From the NCBI RefSeq assembly GCF_030272615.1, contig NC_081409.1, positions 873,634,626 through 873,698,625 on the forward strand: a stretch of DNA of 64,000 nucleotides, written 5' to 3'. Position 1 is the first letter of the stretch, and every line of letters begins with the position of its first letter. Positions 10,289-21,265 of this stretch are shown piece by piece. This stretch comes from Cryptomeria japonica (taxonomy: Eukaryota; Streptophyta; Pinopsida; Cupressales; Cupressaceae). The position numbers and the translations under genes are program-made. Under the pieces are notes generated by a model. It saw nothing but the letters and a program-made list of their open reading frames with translations. It searched no databases and had not been told where the DNA came from.

Positions 10289-12050
10289 CTAATCGAGGCT
10301 AGCTGGCTTTGAGGGAGGGAGTTCATCTTAGCCTTAGAGGGCTCGCTATGTATCAATTGTTGTATGATGATGTAGACACCTTTGAGTGATTGTAGCCATA
10401 TGATTTTAACATCATTGTATCATGATGCTTATGATTTTTAATATATATATATATATATATGAGATGATTCATCCTTGTGGCAGCTATATGCATGTGTGCC
10501 TATGTGATGTTTCTTCTACGTGATGCATGTTTCTATATGATGCTTATGATATGGATGCAAATATGTACATGATGAAACGCAATATTTTTGTTCTTTTATG
10601 TTTTTATATGTTATGCATTATGCAAATGTGAATGTATGAAATGCAAATGAATATGATAATGCCAATGATTATTTACATGATGAGAATGTAAAATGTGCTA
10701 ACATGTGTTGTGTGTAGGATAAGATGCAATTGTGATATCTATATGTATGTATGAAATGCTTAATATGTGGTAATCTAGGTGCCAACTATCTAAAATGCAA
10801 ATATTTTTAGCGTGTCATTATACTCAGTCATGTGATAGTAGGCTACATGGACTCAAGAAGGACAATGGAGGTCAATTAAGAAAGGGGGATGAAAGATAGA
10901 AGATATGAAAGTGAAAGAGATTCTTGTGATATTATCATCATTGAGCTTTATTATGGCAAATAGGTTATGACAATCGAGGCATATGTTCGATCCAGAAAGT
11001 CATTGTACTTGTTTGCATGGAGATCGGACAGTCACAAACAAGGAATGCCCCAGTTCACACTAGACTCACAGTGTCCTCATATCCTCAGACAAGTCATAGC
11101 ATTACTAAGAGACAATCCACAGACAACAAAGAAAATAGGTGACAATACCCCATCCTTGCCTTTCTAGTCAAAGACATCCTGGAGATAAAATCTCTAGTCA
11201 AATACATCCTGGAAAAGCTAAAAGACAATGTCACCAAAACATAAAATCAAAAGAAAACCAAGACTCGACACCAACATTCACTGTAGTCCTCAAGTTTAGT
11301 GTCTCTTGTCACTTGTATAAGTCTATTTGATTGTAGTCACAATGTTTTCATTCACAAAAGGATAGATAGCATGGAACCATAATGTTGTCTGATTTTGTTG
11401 AAATATTTGATTTGTCAAATCCCATTGTTGTTGCTATGTCTCATCTGAAACTGACTAAATTATGAAACTGATACTTTATTGTGGAGAAGACAAAACTTTA
11501 TTGCAGATCTATGATGCAAGTGTTTCTTTATTATGGATTGTGTGCGGATAAACTGAAGAAAACTAGAAGAAACTGTACTCCTCAAAATGTGTGATTCTCT
11601 TAGTTCCACACCCATCACTAGACTTAGGAGTTTCCTTAGCCACAGATAGGAGCTAATTTAGTATGGAAGGCAAGGGGTGAAAAGAAGGGATTATTATGAA
11701 TGGCTAACCAATCTTAGGAAGATCAATAACAAGCCATGATGGGAATGGGTAAGTTTATTATGAATGGATAGGCCGTGAGTGTGTGCAAAGTGAAAGGATG
11801 AAAGTGAACCCTGAAGGAGGGAGGAGAAATATCTCTACACACGGTGCCGGTGACCCAGTTTTCACCATGGTACTTGCCTAGGGCGCCACCGAAGTGGTTT
11901 TCACCATTGGACAAATTTATTTATCTTTACTTTTTTTTAAATTTTTTTGTGTCACAAGGTGCCTGTTTGCCAGGTTCTCACCAAGTAATGATTCTTTATT
12001 TTTATGATTTTTTATTTTTTTATTTTTTTTAATTAGGATATTCTGAAGAG
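10289..12050 (-). other. 3' non-coding region of element C
   Basis: 1.76 kb without a credible ORF. Blocks at about 10940-11000 and 11880-12000 resemble the D region at 18120-18200 and 19300-19480 (for example the phrase around TGTTTGCCAGGTT), which identifies it as the region between integrase and LTR. It is rich in ATGATGC- and ATGCAAATG-like words at 10480-10720 and in T runs at 11930-12035. Confidence 0.6.
10440..10460. repeat. (AT)n microsatellite
   Basis: Ten uninterrupted AT units in the 3' region of element C. Confidence 0.95.
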
Positions 12051-12330
12051 CTATGTGTAAAACCTGTGAAGGTGCATGCTATTGATAGGGTTCTCCAAAG
12101 GTTCTCCCTCTGGGGTTGAGAGTTGATATGCACTAGATCTATAGACTGTGGTAATGATGTAAGGACCAAGCCAATTTGGTTCAAACTTTCCCTTTTTCTC
12201 TCTGTCTTATTGATTTTTAGGATTTTCTTTGAGAACTAAGTCACCTACCTCAAATGTGTGAGGCTTTATCTTATTATTGTAGCTGCATCATTCCTTGACT
12301 GAATGATGTGTAGCTCGAGTGACTATCTTC
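12051..12330 (-). pseudogene. Integrase C-terminal tail only, element C
   Basis: Clearly homologous to the last 90 or so residues of the D integrase: PHTFEVGDLVLKENP, FEPNWLGPY, AYQLSTPEGEP and the end INSMHLHRFYT, then TAG at 12051-12053. One in-frame TAG lies in the middle and a TGA or similar stop near 12285. Nothing of the HHCC or DDE core precedes it; upstream comes unrelated sequence and then the post-protease segment. This shows that about 3.5 kb of pol was deleted. Confidence 0.82.
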
Positions 12331-12668
12331 CTTGATGAAGGAACTGAGATAGAATTACTAGTGTGTGGACTACGCAGTCCCATATGTGTGTCACCTAAAG
12401 AAGTTTGGGCATCCCTGATAACAAAGTCCTAGAAGGAAGCTCCATTAAAGGTCCATTGATGTGATGTATCACCAAAAGGTAATGGATGTGTAGAACAAGT
12501 GGATGAGTTATGAAGGTTTATGATTGTGAAAATAAGTGAAAGTAAGATAGCATAATGGATGCTTAGGATCAACAAGTATGCTTTTTGACTTAAAATTGTA
12601 GAACTTTTGCCCCCACTTATTTTGATATTAGGGGAGATCAACTCTTATTCTTTTTTGTTCATAGGATT
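12331..12668 (-). other. Deletion-junction region of element C
   Basis: Lies between the post-protease segment and the integrase tail. A 70-codon frame here (12429-12641) includes a run of about 23 hydrophobic residues but has no relative in D and is probably chance. No pol motif is visible. Confidence 0.45.
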
Positions 12669-13300
12669 TCAATCCTTCACTTTGATTTTTGCAGAGTCCA
12701 ATAGCTTTTGATTTTGATTTGGACTAAAGGCCTTTTCTTTATTTTTGACTTTTATATTTTTCTTTTCAAAGCTTGATTTTTCATCCCCACTTAGTAAGGG
12801 CTTTTGTGATTCTTGTTGATCCAAGTCTAGGAGAGGAGTGGAAATGGAATGAGTGGATGGTATGGTAAAGCTATGTGATTTCTCAAGAGGGTTGGAAATA
12901 CACTCAATAGATTCTTCATTGGAACCATTCTTAGGACTATTGATATCAAGAGCTTCTTGCACCACTAGAGGATATTTGCATTCAAACTTAGTAGCCACAA
13001 CACTAGGTGGTTCACACCCAATTCCTTGATATTGGAAATTGTTTGTAGGTTGTTCTTGTCGACTAAATGTGTTAGGTGATGGTGGGAGTTGATCAACATG
13101 AAAGATATGCTCACCACATCCCATGTCTTTAACCTTGAACTTTTCTTTGATCTCTGCTTGTTTTGATGTAGAAGGTTTCAAAAATTTTGGATCCACATAT
13201 GGTGATGAAGGAACAACTTCTCAATTGACTGGGATTGTTATTTCTGATCTAGGTCGTAGATTGTTTCAATATATGAATGGGTTTAGATAAACTTTGATGG
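12669..13300 (-). pseudogene. Post-protease segment, element C
   Basis: A 175-codon Ser/Pro/Lys-rich frame (12669-13196) whose start, with HIFHVDQLPPSPNTF, corresponds to NLSQLFCVGQMPTSP after the protease of D. Unlike D it shows no G-patch (no GKGLL...MGY...GLGF). Bases 13197-13300 are in another frame with stops. Function unknown; in D this region links protease to reverse transcriptase. Confidence 0.6.
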
Positions 13301-13990
13301 TCACTTCAACTCCATTGTGAGGAAACTTAATGCATTGATGGTACGTAGATCATGAATCCATGGACGTCCTAGCAATATGTTGTATGTGAGCTCTAGATCA
13401 AGGACTTGACAAACCACATCCTTCGTGATTGGCCCAACTTTGAGAGGTAAAGCGATTGTGCCCTTAGATGAGTGTTCCTCATCATCATATGCCTTGATGG
13501 TAATTTTGTTTGTAGCATTCACAACTTTTTTAGAATATCCCAATTGTTTAAGAGTGTTCAATGTACAAATGTTCAGACTGGCTCCTCCATATATCAAGAC
13601 TCATTTTATTCAATTTTTATGTAGGAAGGCTTCAATGTGTAAAGGTGCATTATGTGGTTGGATCATGGAGGCATCGTCAACTTCTATGAATGTAAGAGAA
13701 TGTGGAACAAAAAGGTATCCCACCATGGCTTGAAACTGGTCCATGTTTAGATCAGTGGGGATAGAAGTTTCTCTCAAATTTTTTATCAAGGATGGATTTA
13801 TGTGTGGGGTATATGAGTAAAAGCTCAAGGATGGAGATAAGCACAGGCATCCTCCCTAACTGTTCTACTAGATTGTACTCAGGTTTGGTTGATGAGGAAG
13901 TGATGGTTTTAGTTGGAGCACCTTGAAACGTGACCTTACCTCGATGGGTTGTGACATAACATTCAAAGATAGATTCAAAAGAAGGTCCAA
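13301..13990 (-). pseudogene. Gypsy aspartic protease, element C
   Basis: Retropepsin of the Tat-like type. The flank PHNAPLHIEAF leads to the active site, which reads YGGASLNIC (about 13565-13595) where IDNGAGLNIC stands in D, so the catalytic Asp is lost. Downstream are SSKGTIALPLKVGP and the NILLGRPWIHD motif typical of these proteases. A stop at 13610-13612 and a frameshift split it. Inactive. Confidence 0.8.
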
Positions 13991-14015
13991 TGCCTTTTAG
14001 GACAACTTTGGGTCT

Positions 14016-15570
14016 TTAGGCTGAATTTTTGAGCATTTTGTCCTTTATAATAATGGTAGAGACATAATTGTCCAATGAAATGTGATTAACAATTGAATCA
14101 TAGTTATAGGATGCTCTGATATAGTTAGTTTGCTCATCTATGGCTTTGTCTTTTCCCTTGTCGTGTTTAGGGAATGGTTCCTTAAACATCTCATATTCTT
14201 GATTGGATGAATGTCCTTCAATTTCAATGTCACCTCTATCAATAAGATCTTGTATGATGTTCTTCAAGTGATGATAGTTTCCTATTTTATGTCCCTTGCT
14301 CTTGTGATATTCACAATACTCATCATCATTCCACCAATTTGGTTTGTCCTTTGGTTCATAGGGAGGATTGTTTGGAATTGTTATTATCTTATTTGCCACT
14401 AGCTTCTTGAAAGCTGATTTAAGTGGTTCTCCCAATGGGGTGTATTTCCTTCATGGTTTTGAAGTTGCTTGAGTATTCACTTGATTGTTTGTACAACTCG
14501 ATCCAGAAAGAATGATTTTGGGTCTCACTGTGTTAGCATCAATGGCACCATCATTTACTATGTTCTTGTTTTTGTTCCAAAATCATGGCTTGTCCTTTCC
14601 TTTAAATTCCTCTTTGTTTTCTTTGAATATCTTAATTACTCCTTGTTCGATTAAGACCTTCTTTGTTGCTAAGCCTTTCTCAATGAGGTCCTTGAAAGTG
14701 GACAAGCAAGCTTTTCTTAGATCATAACCAATTTCTTTGTGGACATTCTGTGTGAACATCTCTACCATTTGTTTTTGTGGAATTTCACAAGAGCATCTGC
14801 TGGCTAAATTCCTCCATCTTTGTAGGAATGATGAAAATGACTCCCCATCCTTTTGCTTGGTGTTGCACAAAGTGGTGGCTGAGATATATGTCTCTATGTT
14901 GTATGAGAAAGGTTGGATAAAAGCTTTTTCTAGATCACCCCAAGACTTAATTCTAGGTGGAAGTTGGGAGAACCATTCCATAGCTTGATCACCTAAGCTT
15001 TGTGGGAACAGTCTCATCAAGTACGTTTCTTCTGATGCTACCTCAATGCAAGCTATAAAAAATTGTCTTATATGTGCCTTAGGGTCTCCTTTGCCTTTGT
15101 ACTTATCAAACTTAGGTGTCACGAAATGTGTAGGAAAAGTAGGCATTGGAATGTTTTTTTCAAATGGATAGGGACATATGTCTCTCATTGTGTAAGATAG
15201 ATTCGGTGTATTTATTTCCTCCATTTTGTTTTGTAAGTCCTTTATTTGTTGTTCCAAATTGTTCTTAGGTGGAGACTGACTTCTTGGAACATACCCATAC
15301 CTGAGCCACCGGGTGGAGGAGGAGCATACTACATGTATGGATGGCATTGATCATACACATGCTCATATGGAGGAGGTCTATAGTAATGTTGCATGTAGGG
15401 ACCACTTGGTATAGAGCCATAATGAGGAATGGAATATCTACTTTGTCCACGTATATCATATTCTATAGGCATGTCATGAGTTTGTTCTAGTGTGTTGCCC
15501 CCAAATTTGACATGGGGTTTCCTTGTGTCCAAATTTTTAACATGCCTTTGGATATCCAATTGCTTCAGTG
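14016..15570 (-). pseudogene. Gypsy Gag, central and C-terminal part, element C
   Basis: The retrotransposon Gag (capsid) family: DICPYPFEKN, FDKYKGKGDPKAHIRQF, LMRLFPQSLGDQAMEWFSQL and FLQRWRNLASRC. A zinc-knuckle-like CEYHKSKGHKIGNY follows at about 14300-14345; its last ligand, Cys in D, is Tyr here. Frame changes occur near 15300 and 14580-14440. The N-terminal part lies at 30985-31574 on the other side of element D, and the frame is continuous across one GTTGG. Confidence 0.85.
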
Positions 15571-15575
15571 GTTGG
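15571..15575. repeat. TSD of element D, left copy (GTTGG)
   Basis: Matched exactly by GTTGG at 30980-30984, outside the right LTR. Confidence 0.92.
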
Positions 15576-17022
15576 TGATGCCCTCCTAAATGGCACAAGG
15601 TTAGTAAATGATAAACAACACCAAAGACACAAAAACCGTTAGTGTTAGTCAATCAAAAACTAATCTATGAAGGCATACCAAGAGAGACACTAAAAGCATG
15701 CTAATGTATCTAATAAACGAAACAAAGATTATGAGGCATCTCCAACTACCTCTTAGCATGGCCTTAGCTCCTTCTCCCTTGTTCCTCTCCTCTCCAAGTT
15801 CCAAAATAGTGTAGCTCTCAGCAGCTTTTTGCACTATGGATGCTTATGGAGGATTGAGATTTAATATTAAGCTTCAAATATGAAATGAAAAGCTAAATAC
15901 TATGCTATTGATGCTAACATGATATATTTTAACCAAAATGATAAGATATTAGATGATTATGCTAAGAATGCTCTCTAAAATGTCTATAGCTTAGATGCAT
16001 ACAAGTTTTCAGGATCTGGATTATGAAGAAATGGGCTCTATTTATAGGAAAAATGGAGCAATGGATGGTTGAGATTGAAAGGTTTAATCAAGGGTCAAGC
16101 TTGAAAGTTGGGGATCCATGTGCACAATTTGCACCAATGAAATGGTGACAAGTGTCAACATAGGGTTGGGTTGAAAGAAGGGTTGGAGGCATTAAAGGCC
16201 TGAGAAGACCTCATGGTTATCTAAAGGCTAAGGGTCAAGTCTAAATTAGGATTACCCACTAGATTAAGAGTTAATCCAAGGATAAACCTTTGTGCAAATG
16301 ATTAAGAGATAATCATGGTCAAAGCATTAAAGGCCTGATGAGACCCTTGGGTTGGGTAGAGGTTGAGTCAAAACAAATGTTTTAACCATGTGGGAGGGTT
16401 TGGGTTAACCATTAATGGTTTTTGAAGACTTTGAGGATTAAGTGGTTGAAGGTTGGAAGCTTTCAAAGGTTATCCAAGACTTTGAGACATTTAGTGGTTG
16501 AAGGTTGAAAGCCTTTAATGGTTATCAAAGACTTTTAGGCTTTGAGAAGTGACTCCATTTTGTTTAGGAATGTGACAATAATTAGGGGATGGATTAGGCT
16601 AATTAGGAAGGGTTTAGAAGAATCTAGAAGGGGATTAGATTTTTGCAAGTGGATTTGGTGGGTGAGGGAAAATAGGATTTTATTAAAATAAAAATTCATT
16701 TATTTCAATAAATGTGTGCAAGTTGCATTTGTAGGAAAATGCAAGTGGGGTGGGGATAATGATTTAAATAAATGTTTTATTTAATTTATTTAAAAGAGGA
16801 AAAGGGGGATTTAATTAAATAAATAGATTTTATTTATTTAATTGATTTGTATTTGGTTTAATGAATTAATTAAAATAAATTGAATAATTTATTTAATTAA
16901 TAGAAGAATGTTTGGGGATAAATTAATTAAATATTAATTTAATTAATTGATGGTTAGTGGATTTTAATCAAATAAATATGAAATATTCATTTAATTAAAA
17001 TGGACAGATTTATGTGACTACA
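15576..17022 (-). repeat. 3' LTR of element D
   Basis: Nearly identical to 29530-30979. On the minus strand it starts TGTAGTCACATAAATCTGTC and ends GGCATCA. It contains a TATA box (complement of 16037-16048), imperfect repeats of about 55 bases with GGTTGAAGGTT (16440-16530) and an AT-rich block with several TTTAATTAAAT palindromes (16780-17000). Confidence 0.95.
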
Positions 17023-17037
17023 TTTGCCCCTCTTTGA
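17023..17037 (-). other. Polypurine tract of element D
   Basis: The minus strand reads CAAAGAGGGGCAAA directly before the LTR start TGTAGTC, the expected plus-strand primer position. Confidence 0.85.
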
Positions 17038-17760
17038 GACGGTGCGGTTTATCGCGTCGTTTCAAAGAAAGAAAAATGGGTGTGAAGAAATGCCCCATAA
17101 AATGTGAATTTTATGGGTGGTATGCCCCCTCGAGAGATGGGCCGAATTTTTTTGAAAAATCAGGTGATCTCTCGAAAAAGAATGAGAAGTGGAGGGGAGG
17201 TAGAATAGAAGAAATTAGCAACAACAGTGAAAGAATGGAAGAAAAACAGAGTGAATACGGAGAAACAACAAGCCAGCGAGTACCCTGAGGTCATGCAAGA
17301 GATACATAGTAGATGTAGTGTGGGGTTTGGATTGATGCTATACAATTGATCAAAATTGGTTGAACAATCTGGTGCAATCGGTTGAATTGCCCCGGTCAAG
17401 TCAAAGCGTGACAGTTGATGTCAGTTGGTCGCTTGGACATGATAAAGTCTGAGTAAGTGAATCAAAGTGACCTGATGTGACTTAGACAATTGAAGTAATT
17501 GCCCGATGAAATCAAGGTATATGAAGCAAAATACTCGTTGAGACGTAGACAATTGATGTAATTGTCCATTGGATTGTGTTTGATTGGTTGATCAATTGAT
17601 AGTATGTGCGTGTGATGGATGGTTGTGGGGAATCATGGCAGCCCCGTTGAGACTAGGTCATTATGATAAATGTCTGATGTAGTCTAGGATTACCATAATC
17701 GATTACCTGTTGAGACTTGAAGATACTTGATCAGAGTATCTATTGATAGTCTAGGTGTGC
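17033..17760 (-). repeat. Series of short inverted repeats in the 3' region of element D
   Basis: Inverted repeats that could form hairpins: 17033-17041 with 17058-17066 (8 of 9); CCCATAAAA 17094-17102 with TTTTATGGG 17109-17117 (perfect); CGAGAGAT 17131-17138 with ATCTCTCG 17167-17174 (perfect); CAATT around 17487-17501; GACAATT with AATTGTC 17548-17566 (perfect); GATACT with AGTATC 17722-17740 (perfect). The later ones follow the recurring word GTTGAGAC. No protein frame fits here. Confidence 0.7.
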
Positions 17761-19504
17761 GTGAGTTGATGTACCTATGCAGACAGAGTAACTTGCTTGG
17801 CTTATTGGGTGACTTAGCATAGGAAACACAATCCCTCCTATTTAGAGATGGATGGTGATGAACGTGGCTTGATTGGGTTGATTGAGAAACGATGTAAGGT
17901 ATGTGATGTTGATTATCGAGATGGGGAGGGTGAGGGGGGGGGTTCGATGTTAGATAGAAGAAATGGAGAACCTATGACTCATTCCTATGGAAGAAGAGGA
18001 AAATAGAGTATGCATTATTATGACTATGTATGCATGATATGTAGCTATTATGAATGTATGGATGGGTGGAATGCAATGAAATGCAATATATACAGATGAG
18101 ATAAGATGACGATCCATAGTGCTCTATTTTCATCATTGAGCTTTAAAATGTTGGAAGAGAATACAAGCATCTTGACATAATGATTCAAGATGACCTGAGT
18201 ATTCCTTTCATGGATTTTATATAGCAAGTTAATACAAGCAACTTGATATAAGGGTCAAGTCGACCAGAGTATTGCTTGCAGAACAGACAAGGATTATCTC
18301 CATTCATGCATGACTTGGATCGTCCTCCTTGATCTTAGGCTGATCATATCCTGAGACAAGTGCATACCGTACTAAGAGATAACACCTTTATCCAGTTTGG
18401 ATGAGGTAGGAGGAACCAAAGGAAGAGAATTGTACCTACAAACAAACAGTATATACATAAGGAATAAAGAATATGGATCCTTGGTAATGGTTCATGCCCA
18501 TATGGTTGAGGTATACGCTGTAGTCAGCAAGCCGTAGTGATCTATGACTGCATTTTTGCCTATGATCACGTAGCTTGGTGAACTTCCCACGTAGACACCA
18601 TTAGTACATGCCCCAGAACTTCATCGGAAATAATGCGCAAACGATACAAAACAATGCTGCAAGATCCTGATACAGATAAACGAACGACTGTACTCACAAA
18701 TCAACCAAGTATTTGATAGCTTAACATAATTTTCTTGTCAAAGAAAACGTCACTTTTGTCTTTGTTTTGGTAAGGAAGGATGCATCCTTTTTTAAAGACA
18801 GCTTGGATTGTTTATGTGGATTGTGTGGTTTGATTGATAAATGGTCATTGTGTGAGTAATTTGTTAATGTTTATTTTGGTATCTGCATGGATGGGTATGT
18901 ACAAGGTGTTGCCATGTTTTGGTTTTGATTTTTGATGGTTTTTCGATGTTTTTTTTTTTTTTGGATTTTGTGAGACATTTTTTTTTTTTTTTTTGAATGT
19001 TTTTGGATTTTGTGAGTCATTTTCCAATGTTTTTGGATTTTGTGAGATGTTTTTTGAATGTTTTTGGATTTTGATGATTGCTTGAATGAAGAACTGAATG
19101 AATCATAAGACAATGTAGAATCCACTTCCATCAACAGTTTAAAGGCATTGCCCCTAGTTTTAGACATGACTTATGAAGAAGCGGGACGCAAGATGCATGA
19201 AGTATTTATCATAATTGCAGAGAAATAACAAGCCATGGTTTTTCGGATGGATGGATGTATGTATGAAGCAGATGTGATTGCAACAAGTTTGAAAGACAAT
19301 GGAGCTATAGCCTTTACGAGTGGCGCCTGTTTGCCAGGTTTTCACCACCGTACTTACCCAAGGTGCCACCAGAGTGGTTGTTCACCGTTTGGATGGATGA
19401 CTTTTCTTTACTTTTTTTGAATGTTTTTGTATTTTCTTCAAGACATTTTTCTAAATGTTTTTGGTATTTTTTGATATGCAGGGGAGCCTAATGCTCTGTA
19501 CACC
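17761..19504 (-). other. 3' non-coding region of element D, continued
   Basis: No credible ORF. Parts (18120-18200, 19300-19480) match the equivalent region of element C. Contains the tandem repeat listed separately. Confidence 0.6.
18944..19074. repeat. Tandem repeat with unit of about 30 bases
   Basis: About four imperfect copies of a unit built on GAATGTTTTTGGATTTTGTG, with long T runs between the first copies. A diverged trace recurs at 19415-19475. Confidence 0.85.
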
Positions 19505-20879
19505 TTAGGTATAAAACCGTTTCAGGTGCATGCTATTGATTGGATCTGCAAGCGGTTCTCCTTCTGATGTAGCCAATTGATATGCCCCGGACCTAAACAC
19601 AGCAGTGACAACATATGGGCCCAGCCAGTTTGATTCAAATTTGCCTTGATGTTCTCGGTTTGGTTGGTTGCGAGGATTCTCTCGAAGAACAAGATCACCT
19701 ACCTCAAATGTATGAGGTCTAACTCGGTGATTGTAGCTTCTGCTCATGCGCTGCTGATAGGCTTTGAGGTGGTTGTATGCAGCTTGTCGCTTCTCATCAA
19801 GTAACTCTAAGTCCTGAAGACATGAGACTCTGTAAGCTTCATCATCAATGAGATTATGCAAGGAAACCTGTAATGATGGTATCTCAACCTCAATAGGCAA
19901 GATAGCTTCTGCACCATAGACCAATGAATAAGGAGTTGCACCTGTAGGGTTCGAATGCTAGTTCGATATGCCCATAGCACTGGATTGAGTTGAACATGCC
20001 AATCATGGCTAGCATCATTGACTGTCTTTTTGAGGATTCTTAATATGTTTTTATTGGATGCTTCAGCCTGACCATTGCCTTGTGGGTAATAGGGGGTGGA
20101 AAAGCGGTGTTGGATATGAAATTTCTCACAAAGTTCACGGACATCCTGACTTTTGAAAGGAAGACCGTTATCTATGATGATAGACATGGGTACACCATAC
20201 CGGCAGATGATGTAGTTGAGGATGAATGAGGCGATCTGCTTGCCGGTGACTTGGGTAAGTGGAACAGCTTCGATCCACTTTGTGAAATATTTGGTGGCGG
20301 TAATAATGAATTTATGGCCATTAGATGAAGATGGATGAATCTTACCCACAAGGTCAAGGCCCCATTGGTAGAAAGACCATGGTGTCGTGATTGGTTGTAG
20401 TTCCTGAGCTGGTGCATGTATCAGGTCGCCATGAACTTGACATTTCTTGCATTTTCTGACAAAGTAGTAGGAATCCTTTTCCATAGATGGCCAATAATAT
20501 CCAGCTCGCAGGAGTTTCTTGGCAAGTGATGGACCACTTGAATGAGTCCCGCAAATTCCTTCATGTACCTCTTCCAAAGCCTTTGTTATCTCATCTTGTT
20601 CCAGACATCGAAGGAGAGTACCATCAAGACCGCGTCGGTATAGGGTTTCGGCAATAATGGTATATCGAGCAGTTTGGCGAATGAAGGTTTTTCGTTGGTT
20701 ATTCGATTGGTTGGGAGGAAGGGTGTGATTGCGGAGATAGGTGTAGAACTCACCATACCATGGGGATTCATAACCGACAAGGTGACATATCATTTCGGAT
20801 TCAGGGATATCATAAGCAGGAATCCAAAGTTGTTCGACCAAGAACTCGTAGCATGTTGAATTCTGTGGAAGATCTAGGA
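19505..20879 (-). pseudogene. Gypsy integrase, element D
   Basis: Inserts the DNA copy. In order: HHCC zinc region (H...GICGTHSSGPSLAKK, then CKKCQ), the catalytic core with all three acidic residues present (GLDLVGK, IIIDNGLPF, NGQAEASNK), and a C-terminal domain with PHTFEVGDLVLRENP, ending INSMHLKRFYT and a stop at 19505-19507. One frameshift near 19950, after AYRTSIRT, puts the C-terminal 139 codons (19924 to 19505) in another frame. Otherwise intact, the best-preserved integrase in the window. No chromodomain follows. Confidence 0.9.
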
Positions 20880-21265
20880 GAGATGCAATGGTAGCCATAG
20901 CATCAACAGCTCGATTCTGATCTCTTGGTATTTGCTCAAAAGTGATAGTAGTAAATGATGCCTTTAGATTGTCCACCATTTGCTTATATGGCATGAGTTT
21001 ATCATCCTTGGTCTAATATTCATCAGTTGCTTGTCGAATGACCAGTTGGGAGTCACCATATACTTGCAGTTCTTGTAATTTCCATTGTACGGCTAACCTG
21101 AGTCCTGTGATCAAGGCCTCATACTCGGCTATGTTGTTTGTGCATGGAAATGTGAGCCTGTAAGTATTCGAGATACTGTCACCTTAAGGTGTGATAAACA
21201 AAATGCCTGCCCCCGAGCCATGCCTAGTGTATGAACCATCAAAATATAGTTTCCATGGTCGTGCT
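20880..21265 (-). pseudogene. Second RNase H domain (aRNH), element D
   Basis: After the normal RNase H a second one begins at WKLYFDGSYTRHGSGAG (about 21220-21265), with the first catalytic Asp in FDGS, and continues past a TAA (about 21184-21186) through NNIAEYEAL-like and GDSQLVI-like motifs to AVDAMATIAS near 20890. Duplicated RNase H of this archaeal-like type is a known mark of Tat/Ogre Gypsy elements. The TAA fits a CAA-to-TAA change; another stop lies near 21013. Confidence 0.8.

Noticed and set aside
12429-12641. Small membrane protein with a 23-residue hydrophobic stretch in C
   Set aside because: No relative in D, AT-rich, at a deletion joint, no sign of selection.
17034-17288. 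84-codon plus-strand frame, Lys/Glu-rich
   Set aside because: Lies in the inverted-repeat region of D on the antisense strand with no support.
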